A DNA stretch of 5,427 bases from Desulfobacterales bacterium (GCA_029940115.1 JAOZRQ010000434.1:626-6052), one strand, 5' to 3'. Counted from the stretch's first letter, positions 1 through 5,219 are shown. A program made the numbers and translations. Notes: generated by a model not told the origin, from the letters alone.

Positions 1-71
1 AAACGGATGGCTTTTTTTGAGAAAGCCCGCTGAACTTCCCATTCCCTGCTCCTTCCAAACCTGTCCCTGAC

Positions 72-108
72 GTCCCCCGATTAAAGATGTCGGGGACAAG
101 CTTTTTCC
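72..108 (+). terminator. Possible weak terminator
   Basis: GTCCCC (72-77) pairs with GGGGAC (92-97), and a T-run lies at 102-106 after a short AAGC spacer. It would suit the end of a gene entering from the left edge. The stem is only 6 bp and the loop is 14 nt, so this is a weak candidate. Confidence 0.2.
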
Positions 109-157
109 CGGTACTTTTTCCCCGCTCGGGCCCATCTGTAGGGTGCTGGCAGAATTC

Positions 158-235
158 GCATGTCGGTGTCATCCCGATGGTGGACACTCCCATTTGTGGC
201 CCGACGGCCAATTGAAAGGATGTCACCCGACATGC
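158..235. repeat. Imperfect inverted repeat (hairpin-forming)
   Basis: GCATGTCGG-TGTCATCC (158-174) is nearly the reverse complement of 218-235 (GGATGTCACCCGACATGC). The outer 9 bp pair perfectly, followed by one unpaired base and one mismatch. The spacer is about 43 nt. No ORF explains the symmetry. It resembles the other palindromes upstream of the operon in style, but not in sequence. Confidence 0.5.
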
Positions 236-455
236 CGACGAGGATGTCAACAACCTTCCTTCCGGGAGACGACACCTTGTGACATTTCGAGCTTTCCCTG
301 ATGCCAGGGGGATTGACACACACACGACGCCCTGAGACTTTCTTTGAGGCCGAAAGGGATGCACGGCCAATCCTTCTCACAAGCCATCCTTGCAGTTCCA
401 AGGGAGGAACCTTCCCCGTGCGAATTGTGGGACGGCCGAGCCTGATGCAGGCGAT

Positions 456-516
456 GGAGGCACAAAGATGGCCTCTTGGGATGACAGGATCTCAACCATC
501 GCCATCTTTGCACTCC
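456..516. repeat. Inverted repeat around CAAAGATGGC
   Basis: CAAAGATGGC (463-472) and GCCATCTTTG (501-510) form a perfect 10-bp inverted repeat. GGAG (456-459) and CTCC (513-516) extend the outer stem across a small internal loop. A competing pairing, GCGATGG (451-457) with CCATCGC (496-502), overlaps it. The function is unknown; it looks like a REP-type or decayed mobile palindrome. Confidence 0.45.
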
Positions 517-574
517 TTTTGTCCGAGCCTCACAGACAGGGAAGGGAAAGCGGGTTTGCACACTCGGACCACCC

Positions 575-597
575 TGACACCAAGGGGACTGGTGTCA
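575..597. repeat. Short perfect hairpin
   Basis: TGACACCA (575-582) pairs perfectly with TGGTGTCA (590-597) across a 7-nt loop. It sits just before the 10-bp-period tandem repeat. No T-run follows, so it is not an obvious terminator. Confidence 0.45.
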
Positions 598-601
598 AAG
601 C

Positions 602-632
602 CATCTGCGTTCATCCGCGTTCATCTGCGGTT
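602..632. repeat. Tandem 10-bp repeat (CATCTGCGTT type), dispersed-repeat signature
   Basis: Three units follow each other: CATCTGCGTT (602-611), CATCCGCGTT (612-621) and CATCTGCGGTT (622-632). From general familiarity, this 'ATCTGCGTTCATCTGCGGTT' signature recurs as a short dispersed repeat in many environmental bacterial genomes. On the - strand it translates to spurious 'MNADERR'-like peptides in automatic annotations. It should be read as a repeat and not as protein-coding. Confidence 0.6.
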
Positions 633-647
633 GAAACATCACAGGGA

Positions 648-686
648 GGACAAAAGTTTTTTGCCAAAAAGCCGGACAAAAGTTTT
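648..686. repeat. Direct repeat GGACAAAAGTTTT, two copies
   Basis: GGACAAAAGTTTT occurs at 648-660 and again at 674-686, a 26-bp period, each followed within three bases by GCC. The second copy starts the ~86-bp element that reappears inverted at the right end of the window. Confidence 0.6.
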
Positions 687-760
687 CGCCACATCCAACA
701 ATCGACACAAAAAATGGCAGACACCAACATGGTGGCAACAAACACACCCTGAACCTTACA
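675..760 (+). repeat. Long inverted repeat, left copy
   Basis: The first ~54 bases (from GACAAAAGTTTTCGCC through CACCAACA) match the reverse complement of the window's right edge with only three substitutions. Similarity then continues more weakly to about 760, with many A/G and C/T differences and one single-base gap. After 760 the two copies diverge, and here the sequence becomes the frame leading into the small ORF at 842. The partner copy is at 5342-5427. Two diverged copies in opposite orientation suggest a dispersed repeat family or the ends of an old element. No transposase lies between them. Confidence 0.75.
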
Positions 761-841
761 GCAACAACCCTTAACTGGGGGGCTGAACTGGAATACCTGA
801 AAGAAAAGGGGCTGATTGTCGCTGATGAGCGTTTTGAGGGG

Positions 842-1081
842 GTGACATCCGAAATCATGCTCACATGGCTGGCCGATGAGCTGGTCAAGGCGGTACGGAC
901 TGAGAAGCCCTTTGAGACATGGCTCCAAGACAAGCATATTGACGGCGCGTTCCTCCCCGCCAGTGAGAAGGAGACATTCAAGAAGGTTGTCAAAGACGCG
1001 GCTGACGCGTTGAAAAGAGGGGCAGTCTCCATGATCGAAGCCTTTGGAAAGGGAATGGGCGAGGGGTTTGCGAAGATTTGA
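842..1081 (+). CDS. Small hypothetical protein, probably a 5'-truncated fragment
   Basis: I do not recognise this protein. The frame gives 79 residues from GTG 842, or 74 from the first ATG at 857. It is balanced and soluble-looking, with Trp residues near the N-terminus (TWLADELVKAV, FETWLQDK), a central LPASEKETFKKVVKDAADALKRG helix, and a C-terminus with Gly-Lys-Gly-Met-Gly character. It has no signal peptide or membrane segment. The start is doubtful: the GAGGGGG ahead of GTG 842 abuts the start codon, and it lies 14 nt from ATG 857. The same frame stays open back to the TGA at 632-634 and reads plausibly as protein from about 773 (NWGAELEYLKEKGLIVADE). No ATG, GTG or TTG occurs in frame before 842. 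Plausible sequence therefore begins just past the boundary of the 675-760 repeat, which suggests a longer gene cut by a repeat. It is not obviously linked to the downstream operon. Confidence 0.4.
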   Translation: MTSEIMLTWLADELVKAVRTEKPFETWLQDKHIDGAFLPASEKETFKKVVKDAADALKRGAVSMIEAFGKGMGEGFAKI

Positions 1082-1092
1082 TCATTTTGAAC

Positions 1093-1120
1093 TTGAAATC
1101 CTTTCATCTTTGATTATATT
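1093..1120 (+). promoter_or_regulatory. Possible sigma70-type promoter
   Basis: TTGAAA (1093-1098) and TATATT (1115-1120) are separated by 16 bp, in the most AT-rich stretch of the upstream region, just after the small ORF ends. A transcript from here would carry a ~500-nt structured leader (palindromes at 1165-1287 and 1466-1554) before the gldG-like gene. Support is by consensus only. Confidence 0.3.
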
Positions 1121-1164
1121 TAATTTAATGCGAATTGAGGGGTTGAATCAAAGTCAACAGACTC

Positions 1165-1287
1165 AGGAACCGTGACTAAACAACTTCCCCATTTCCAGCT
1201 CCTGCCGGATTGCCAAATCCGGCAGACGTCTCGGATTTGCCAATCCGAAACGGGCGTGGGCCGGGATGTTGTTTGGTCATGGTTCCT
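1165..1287. mobile_element. Palindromic element, 25-bp outer stem enclosing two hairpins
   Basis: The outer arms 1165-1189 and 1263-1287 pair over 25 positions, with two G-T pairs and one T-T mismatch. Inside are two further hairpins. CTGCCGGATT (1202-1211) pairs perfectly with AATCCGGCAG (1216-1225) across a 4-base GCCA loop. TCGGATT (1231-1237) pairs perfectly with AATCCGA (1242-1248) across a TGCC loop. The two inner hairpins share a GGATT-GCC-AATCC core, so they look like a doublet. The 123-bp size, lack of a protein and nested symmetry fit a non-autonomous MITE or a BIME-like REP doublet. No flanking target duplication is visible. It could also act as a structured RNA if transcribed from the promoter candidate at 1093. 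Confidence 0.6.
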
Positions 1288-1344
1288 CAGCTTGTTGGGC
1301 AAGCCACTTTTTGGATGCCTTTCACATGGCAACTCGCTGTTTTT

Positions 1345-1363
1345 GTCAGATTGAAAATTTGAC
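1345..1363. repeat. Small hairpin
   Basis: GTCAGATT (1345-1352) pairs with AATTTGAC (1356-1363) with one G-T pair and a 3-nt GAA loop. It lies between the two larger palindromic elements. No clear role. Confidence 0.35.
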
Positions 1364-1371
1364 CCTTAATT

Positions 1372-1452
1372 GGCAGATTTGATTCTTTTGGGCAGACTTG
1401 GATACCAAGGAAAATCCTGGAAAACTTTTGGCCGGATGCCAAATCCCAAAAG
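1372..1452. repeat. Cluster of short direct and inverted repeats
   Basis: GGCAGATTTGAT (1372-1383) and GGCAGACTTGGA (1391-1402) are imperfect direct repeats 19 bp apart. CTTTTGGG (1385-1392) pairs with CCCAAAAG (1445-1452). Within that interval TTGGC (1428-1432) pairs with GCCAA (1438-1442) and CTTGG (1397-1401) with CCAAG (1405-1409). The segment 1431-1446 (GCCGGATGCCAAATCC) repeats the core of the first palindrome (1204-1220) minus one T. It may be a decayed relative of the neighbouring elements. Confidence 0.4.
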
Positions 1453-1457
1453 TGTTC

Positions 1458-1562
1458 CAATCCGTGGCATCTTTCATTTATGGGTTCACATTCCAGTTCC
1501 GCCTTTGGGCGGTGCGAGACCGTGAACCACCTTTCAGGCAAAATGAAAGATGCCCAATCCGT
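1458..1562. mobile_element. MITE-like 89-bp palindrome with 8-bp target duplication
   Basis: GGCATCTTTCATTT (1466-1479) and AAATGAAAGATGCC (1541-1554) are perfect 14-bp terminal inverted repeats bounding an 89-bp element. Directly outside them CAATCCGT occurs at 1458-1465 and again at 1555-1562, an exact 8-bp direct repeat abutting both ends as expected of a target-site duplication. Inside, GGTTCAC (1483-1489) pairs with GTGAACC (1522-1528), and CCGCC (1499-1503) pairs with GGCGG (1508-1512). The whole element can therefore fold into one long interrupted hairpin. It encodes no protein and ends about 18 bp before the first AAGGAGG. A non-autonomous insertion is the best reading. The matching transposase would have to be elsewhere in the genome. 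Confidence 0.65.
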
Positions 1563-1568
1563 CATTTA

Positions 1569-1658
1569 TTTTAAGGAGGAAACTATGTCTGATGAGAACT
1601 TGAAACTTGAAACCCAAACGCTTTTCATTTTTTTTTAAGGAGGCAAGATGTCTGATGA
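1569..1658 (+). repeat. Duplicated ribosome binding site and start codon region
   Basis: TTTTAAGGAGG followed by ATGTCTGATGA occurs twice: 1569-1579 with 1585-1595, and 1633-1643 with 1648-1658. The short spacers between SD and ATG differ (AAACT versus CAAG). Between the copies lies a short stretch containing AACTTGA twice in tandem (1597-1603, 1604-1610) and a T-run. Only the second copy leads into the long gene. This is a local duplication of the translation start of the gldG-like gene. Confidence 0.75.
1585..1638 (+). CDS. 17-codon leader ORF ahead of the gldG-like gene
   Basis: It reads MSDENLKLETQTLFIFF and stops at TAA 1636-1638. It has an excellent AAGGAGG at 1573-1579, 5 nt before its ATG, and its first four residues are those of the downstream protein (MSDE). 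Its stop codon overlaps the AAGGAGG (1637-1643) of the next gene and lies 9 nt before ATG 1648. Ribosomes finishing it would sit on the next start, so translational coupling is possible. It most likely arose by duplication of the gene start and has no function as a peptide. It is not an attenuator of a known type: there is no run of a regulatory amino acid apart from the FIFF end. Confidence 0.35.
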   Translation: MSDENLKLETQTLFIFF

Positions 1659-3540
1659 AAAGAAGAAAACCAGGGAATCGCTGATCGGGGGAAAATCCCT
1701 CCTTTCAGCCGGCGGGCTGGTCCTGGTGCTGGGCATCCTGATTCTCGCAAACCTGATCTTTTCCCAGGTCAATCTGCGATGGGACAGCACCAGCGACAAA
1801 CTCTATTCCCTTTCCGAGGGGACCCAGCATATCCTGGCCCAAATGGAACAGGAGGTTACCATCAAGGTCTTTTACACCAAGGAGAATGTGAACACGCCCG
1901 TCCACATCAAAACCTATGCCCAGCGCATGCTCGACTTTCTCTCCGAGTATGAATACCATAGCGGCGGCAAAGTCACGGTGGAAGTCTATGACACCCAGCC
2001 GGACTCGGATGAGGAGGACTGGGCGCGCAGCTACGGTCTCGAAGGGATGAATTTTCCCACAGGAGACCGAATCTATCTTGGGATTGTGGCGCTGGCCGCG
2101 GATCAGGAGGAGACCATCAAAATGGTGGACCCGTCCAGGGAGGCCCAGCTTGAATATGACATCACCCGGATGATCACCCGGGTGCAGTCTCCGGAAAAGG
2201 GGAAGATCGGCATCATCAGCAGCCTTCCGATCTTCGGTGGCCCTGTCAACATGCAGATGCCAACCCAGAGGACAGAGCCGTGGCTTTTTGTCACCGAGTT
2301 GAGGAAGACGTATGACGTGGAGGAGATCAGCGGCAACGCGAAACGCATTGAGGATGACATGGATCTTCTCATTCTGCTCCACCCTAGGGAGATGGGCGAT
2401 CTGCTCCAATACGCGGTGGATCAGTATGTGCTGAAGGGCGGCAATGCCATCGTGTTTGCCGATCCCTTTTCTGTGGGGGATGCCCCGGGTCCCCAAGGAA
2501 TGGCCCAACCCTCCTCTCCGGATAAGCTCTTTTCCGCATGGGGAATCAAGATGGAGAAGAACAAGGTCGTGACCGACTTTGACTATGCCACCCGGCTGAG
2601 AAATCAGAACAACCAGGTGGAGGACAACCCGCTGTGGCTCTCTGTCAAGTCTGAGGGGATCGACGCGGATGACATCACCACGGCAAAACTTGAAAGCATC
2701 CTTTTGCCAATTGCCGGCGCGCTTGAAAAGGATCCGGAGAGTGATTTTGAATATAAAGCCCTGCTGAAATCAAGCAGCAATTCCGCGCTGACAGAGAGCT
2801 TCCGGATCCGGTTCGGCGCGCAACAGCTCCGCCGAGATTTCAAGGCGACCATTGATCAGTACGATCTCGCGGCAAGGATACGGGGGAAGTTCAAAAGCGC
2901 GTTTCCGGATGGCAAACCAGAAGACAAGGACGACAAGAACAAGGAGAAGGACTCTGACAAGGAGGTGTCCCTCACCGAGAGTGAGGACAAATCCATCGTG
3001 GTGGTGGTCTCTGACGCGGATATGCTCATGGATGACTACTATGTGAGCAAACAGCGGTTTCTCGGGTTCAATCTCTCCCGGATATTCAACGACAATCTCA
3101 ATTTTCTCCTGAACACCACCGAAATGCTCACGGGCAGCGAGGCGTTGATCAGCATCCGGTCCAGGGGAAAGTTTGGCAGGCCGTTCACGAAAGTTCAGGA
3201 GCTTGAGAAAAAGGCCCAGGCCCGGTGGTTGTTGCGGGAGCAGGAACTGGTCCGGAAGGCGGATGAGACCAACCGGAAGCTGAAGGAGTTTGAGAAGCAG
3301 AAGGACAAGTCCCAGCGATTCATCATGAGCCCGGATCAGGAATCCGAAATAGCGAAGTTCCGGGAGGAGAAGCAACGGATAAACCAAGAACTGAAGCAGG
3401 TCCGCAGAAATCTGAGGGCCGACATCGAAGATCTCGGCAGCAAGGTCAAGCTTTTCAACATCTTCCTGATGCCGATGCTGGTATCCCTTGCAGGGATCGC
3501 TTATGCCATTTATCGCCGGAACAGAAGCTTGGCGAATTAG
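1648..3540 (+). CDS. GldG-like ABC transporter auxiliary protein
   Basis: This 630-residue membrane-anchored protein resembles the GldG / ABC_transp_aux (PF09822) family, the auxiliary component of GldA-GldF-GldG-type ABC-2 systems. In Bacteroidota such a system is required for gliding. Outside that phylum the role is unknown and is thought to concern the cell envelope. A short charged N-terminus precedes a membrane helix at about 18-39. Next comes the family signature RWDSTSDKLYSLS (44-56), then an extracytoplasmic domain (about 60-410). A Lys/Asp/Glu-rich linker lies at about 420-448. The conserved C-terminal part follows (DADMLMDDYY, then NDNLNFLLNTTEMLTG and ISIRSRGKFGRPF), then a charged coiled coil at about 515-600 and a final helix at about 602-622 ending in YRRNR. 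ATG 1648 is supported by AAGGAGG at 1637-1643, spaced 4 nt. It is co-directional with the DUF4340 gene 102 bp downstream, the usual partner. The expected ATPase and permease genes are absent from the 1.6 kb upstream. Family assignment is firm; a gliding role is not implied. Confidence 0.9.
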   Translation: MSDEKKKTRESLIGGKSLLSAGGLVLVLGILILANLIFSQVNLRWDSTSDKLYSLSEGTQHILAQMEQEVTIKVFYTKENVNTPVHIKTYAQRMLDFLSEYEYHSGGKVTVEVYDTQPDSDEEDWARSYGLEGMNFPTGDRIYLGIVALAADQEETIKMVDPSREAQLEYDITRMITRVQSPEKGKIGIISSLPIFGGPVNMQMPTQRTEPWLFVTELRKTYDVEEISGNAKRIEDDMDLLILLHPREMGDLLQYAVDQYVLKGGNAIVFADPFSVGDAPGPQGMAQPSSPDKLFSAWGIKMEKNKVVTDFDYATRLRNQNNQVEDNPLWLSVKSEGIDADDITTAKLESILLPIAGALEKDPESDFEYKALLKSSSNSALTESFRIRFGAQQLRRDFKATIDQYDLAARIRGKFKSAFPDGKPEDKDDKNKEKDSDKEVSLTESEDKSIVVVVSDADMLMDDYYVSKQRFLGFNLSRIFNDNLNFLLNTTEMLTGSEALISIRSRGKFGRPFTKVQELEKKAQARWLLREQELVRKADETNRKLKEFEKQKDKSQRFIMSPDQESEIAKFREEKQRINQELKQVRRNLRADIEDLGSKVKLFNIFLMPMLVSLAGIAYAIYRRNRSLAN

Positions 3541-3549
3541 GCCAGTTGT

Positions 3550-3630
3550 CCGAGAGAGAAACTAAGTTTTTCAAAAAACTTGGAACAACCGAGAGAGAAA
3601 CTAAGTTTTTTCAAAAAACTTGGTTTCTTT
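3550..3630. repeat. Tandem palindromic repeat between the two genes
   Basis: A 34/35-bp unit beginning CCGAGAGAGAAACTAAG and ending CAAAAAACTTGG is present at 3550-3583 and 3589-3623, a 39-bp period. The copies differ by a single T in the T-run. The second copy together with the following TTTCTTT forms a near-perfect palindrome centred on C3612: 3594-3611 pair with 3613-3630, including two G-T pairs. It ends immediately before the ribosome binding site of the next gene. In mRNA it would form a long AU-rich hairpin at the gene junction, which could stabilise the gldG transcript end or modulate translation of the DUF4340 gene. Confidence 0.7.
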
Positions 3631-3638
3631 GGAAGGAG
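3631..3638 (+). promoter_or_regulatory. Ribosome binding site deciding the DUF4340 start
   Basis: GGAAGGAG at 3631-3638 ends 4 nt before ATG 3643. It decides the start in favour of 3643. The alternative in-frame TTG at 3580 lies inside the first palindrome copy and has no Shine-Dalgarno sequence ahead of it. Confidence 0.75.
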
Positions 3639-3642
3639 ACTT

Positions 3643-5106
3643 ATGAAGTCAAAGACATTTGTCATTCTGGTGCTGGTCTGCGCGTTGCTGGGAGGCGTTG
3701 CCTATCTGACCACCCGGGATGACGTTGCTGATGATAGGAAGGGAAGAATGGGGGAGAAACTCCTCGCGGATCTCTCCCTGGAAAATATCACGGGGATCAC
3801 CATCAAGGACCATGAAAATTCCGTGACCCTGAAGAAGGGGGAGAAGGCTTGGGGGATTGAGGAGCAGTTCAACTATCCCGCGAACTTTTCAAAGCTCAAC
3901 GACATTGTCGAGAAACTGAGGGACGCGAAGATCGGGAGAAGTTTCAAGGGCGATGACAAAACCCTCTCCCGCCTGACCCTGCACAGTCCGGATAACACGG
4001 ACAAAGCAACAGATGAGCGAGGCTCCAGAATCATCCTCAGGGATAAGGATGAGAAGGCCCTCGCGGACATCATCATCGGAAAGGCAAGAGAGGGGGGGAC
4101 TGGCAATTATGTGACGTTTGCCAAAGATCATTTCACGGTTTACATGGTGGACCAAAGCTTCCGGTTCATAGACAAAAAACCTGAGAAATGGCTGGACCAG
4201 AAGGTGATGGATGTCAAGGCCGAGGATGTTGAAAAGGTGGTCTGCGTTGACCCGGACGCGGATAAGGTCCTATACACGCTCAACCGGCCGGAGAAGGGGA
4301 AGGATCCGGAGTTGGCGGAGATTCCCGAAGGGAAAAAACTCAAAAGTTCCAAGGCCAAGGATATCTTCAGACTCCTCTCCTACTTTCGGATGGAAAACAT
4401 TGCCAACCCTGAAACGCCAGTGGCTGAGACGGGACTCGACAAGGCCCTGCGCTTTGAGTTTCATCTGTTTGACGGCACGGTTTACAAAGTCCATCCCGGC
4501 GGCGCGATCGGGGATGAGGATGACAAATTCTATCTCAAAGCGGATGTCGGCTATGTCGCACCGGAGATCAAAACGGATGTGAAAGCGGAAGATGCCGATG
4601 AGAGTGAGGCGGCAGATCAGGCGGAGGCAGAGAAGAAGATTGAGGAGGAGAAGAAAAAACAGGCTGAACTTGCAAAGGCGGCCGAAGATCTGAATGCGAC
4701 GATCAGCCCGTGGCTCTATGTCATCTCCAAATGGAAACATGACAGTTTCGTCACCGATCCCGCAGACTTTCTTGAAGAGGCAGAGGCAAAAAAGACCGAG
4801 GCGAAGAAGGAAGAAGCCAAGGTGGAAGCTGTTCTCCCCAAAGCGGAAGAGGGAAAGGATGACCCGCCGGCAGAGGTCGAATCTGCGAAATCCGAAGTGA
4901 AAAATGAGGCCGAATCCCCTGCCAAGGAACAAGCGGATGAAACGCCGGCCAAGCCTGTCCTCCCCAAAGTGGAAGTGGAGAAAGAAGCGCCAATGGATGG
5001 CGAAGCTGTTGACTCCAAGGCCGAAGGGGGAAAGGATGAGGTATCCCCAGATGCTACGAAGGGGACACCTGCGAAATCCGAGGAGAAGGCGGATCAACCT
5101 GAATAA
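3643..5106 (+). CDS. DUF4340-family membrane-anchored protein with a long Lys/Glu tail
   Basis: From ATG 3643 this is 487 residues. A 63-nt extension back to TTG 3580 would translate the palindromic repeat (PREKLSFFKKLG), so I reject it. MKSK is followed by a hydrophobic helix at about 5-22 (VILVLVCALLGGVAYL), with no proper lipobox. It is an uncleaved anchor or signal peptide, and the rest is extracytoplasmic. Residues about 38-300 match DUF4340 proteins in style: LENITGITI, a KAWGI turn, a NFSKLNDIVEKLRDAKIGRSF segment, then ILRDKDEKALADIIIGKARE and a YMVDQSF strand. An acidic/Lys-rich predicted coiled coil (about 310-350) interrupts the domain before its closing strand (SPWLYVISKWKHDSFV, about 353-368). 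From about residue 377 to the end the protein is a low-complexity K/E/A/P tail with internal repeats. DUF4340 genes commonly follow gldG-like genes, and the pair probably acts in one envelope complex. The molecular function is not established. Confidence 0.85.
   Translation: MKSKTFVILVLVCALLGGVAYLTTRDDVADDRKGRMGEKLLADLSLENITGITIKDHENSVTLKKGEKAWGIEEQFNYPANFSKLNDIVEKLRDAKIGRSFKGDDKTLSRLTLHSPDNTDKATDERGSRIILRDKDEKALADIIIGKAREGGTGNYVTFAKDHFTVYMVDQSFRFIDKKPEKWLDQKVMDVKAEDVEKVVCVDPDADKVLYTLNRPEKGKDPELAEIPEGKKLKSSKAKDIFRLLSYFRMENIANPETPVAETGLDKALRFEFHLFDGTVYKVHPGGAIGDEDDKFYLKADVGYVAPEIKTDVKAEDADESEAADQAEAEKKIEEEKKKQAELAKAAEDLNATISPWLYVISKWKHDSFVTDPADFLEEAEAKKTEAKKEEAKVEAVLPKAEEGKDDPPAEVESAKSEVKNEAESPAKEQADETPAKPVLPKVEVEKEAPMDGEAVDSKAEGGKDEVSPDATKGTPAKSEEKADQPE
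4834..5081 (+). repeat. Degenerate direct repeats encoding the Lys/Glu tail
   Basis: CTCCCCAAAGCGGAAG (4834-4849) recurs as CTCCCCAAAGTGGAAG (4960-4975). TGCGAAATCCGA occurs at 4884-4895 and 5070-5081. GGGAAAGGATGA follows GCGGAAGA at about 4851 and recurs after GCCGAAGG near 5028. These internal repeats suggest that the tail grew by slippage or unequal recombination. Tail length is therefore likely to vary between strains. Confidence 0.55.
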
Positions 5107-5169
5107 AGGTCGCCGGCATCTTCCATTTGCTGTTTGAGCATAAGTACACTTAGAAGGTATTTGAAAACT

Positions 5170-5219
5170 CCCCTGCCTGCCCGTACCCCCATCTGTGCTG
5201 GTTTCGGGCAGGGCAGGGG
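5170..5219. terminator. GC-rich hairpin after the operon, possible terminator
   Basis: CCCCTGCCTGCCCG (5170-5183) pairs with CGGGCAGGGCAGGGG (5205-5219), 14 bp with a single bulged base and a ~21-nt loop. It begins 63 nt after the DUF4340 stop codon. On the + strand no T-run follows, so intrinsic termination is uncertain. On the - strand the stem would be followed by AGTTTTC, so it might serve a convergent gene beyond the right edge. It may instead protect the mRNA 3' end. Confidence 0.4.

Larger units (their letters stand above)
1..600. other. Gene-poor intergenic stretch with imperfect palindromes
   Basis: I find no convincing gene here. Open frames on both strands (for example 301-774 and 390-752 on +, 81-401 and 247-561 on -) overlap each other, lack ribosome binding sites, and encode Pro/Arg/Ser/His-rich sequence without recognisable domains. 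In frame 1 the first 33 bases read as a short open stretch ending in TGA (31-33). This could be the tail of a gene entering from the left, but 10 codons cannot decide it. What the stretch does hold is several inverted repeats, listed separately. Confidence 0.6.

Noticed and set aside
1..33. Possible C-terminal tail of a gene entering from the left (ends KRMAFFEKAR, stop at 31-33)
   Set aside because: Too short to distinguish from a chance open frame, and no other support beyond a weak hairpin at 72-97.
602..686. Possible CRISPR array from the tandem and direct repeats
   Set aside because: The 10-bp tandem has no spacers, the GGACAAAAGTTTT repeat has only two copies with a 13-bp gap, and no cas gene is present.
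301..774. Overlapping + strand open frames at 301-774 and 390-752
   Set aside because: Both run through the tandem repeat at 602-632 and the palindromes, have no ribosome binding site and give composition unlike the real genes.
595..1107. - strand open frame of 170 codons ending in an MNADERR-like peptide
   Set aside because: It reads the dispersed repeat and the antisense of the small + strand ORF. The MNADERR type of peptide is a known by-product of this repeat.
1165..1562. Possible tRNA or known riboswitch in the structured upstream region
   Set aside because: The multi-hairpin fold lacks tRNA landmarks (no T-loop GTTCRA at the right place, no CCA-adjacent acceptor). I recognise no riboswitch consensus; symmetry plus a target duplication fits mobile palindromes better.
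1287..1565. - strand open frame of 92 codons across the MITE-like element
   Set aside because: Its N-terminal part is the translated palindromic element and the rest is the hairpin cluster. No ribosome binding site.
1705..2508. Long open frame on the - strand inside the gldG-like gene (267 codons)
   Set aside because: It is the antisense of a clearly coding gene with a recognisable family signature. Its translation is His/Leu/Arg-rich with no domain, and it has no ribosome binding site.
4270..5097. 275-codon open frame on the - strand opposite the DUF4340 gene
   Set aside because: It is the mirror of the Lys/Glu-rich repetitive tail, giving a Phe/Leu/Arg-rich low-complexity translation; a shadow of the real gene.
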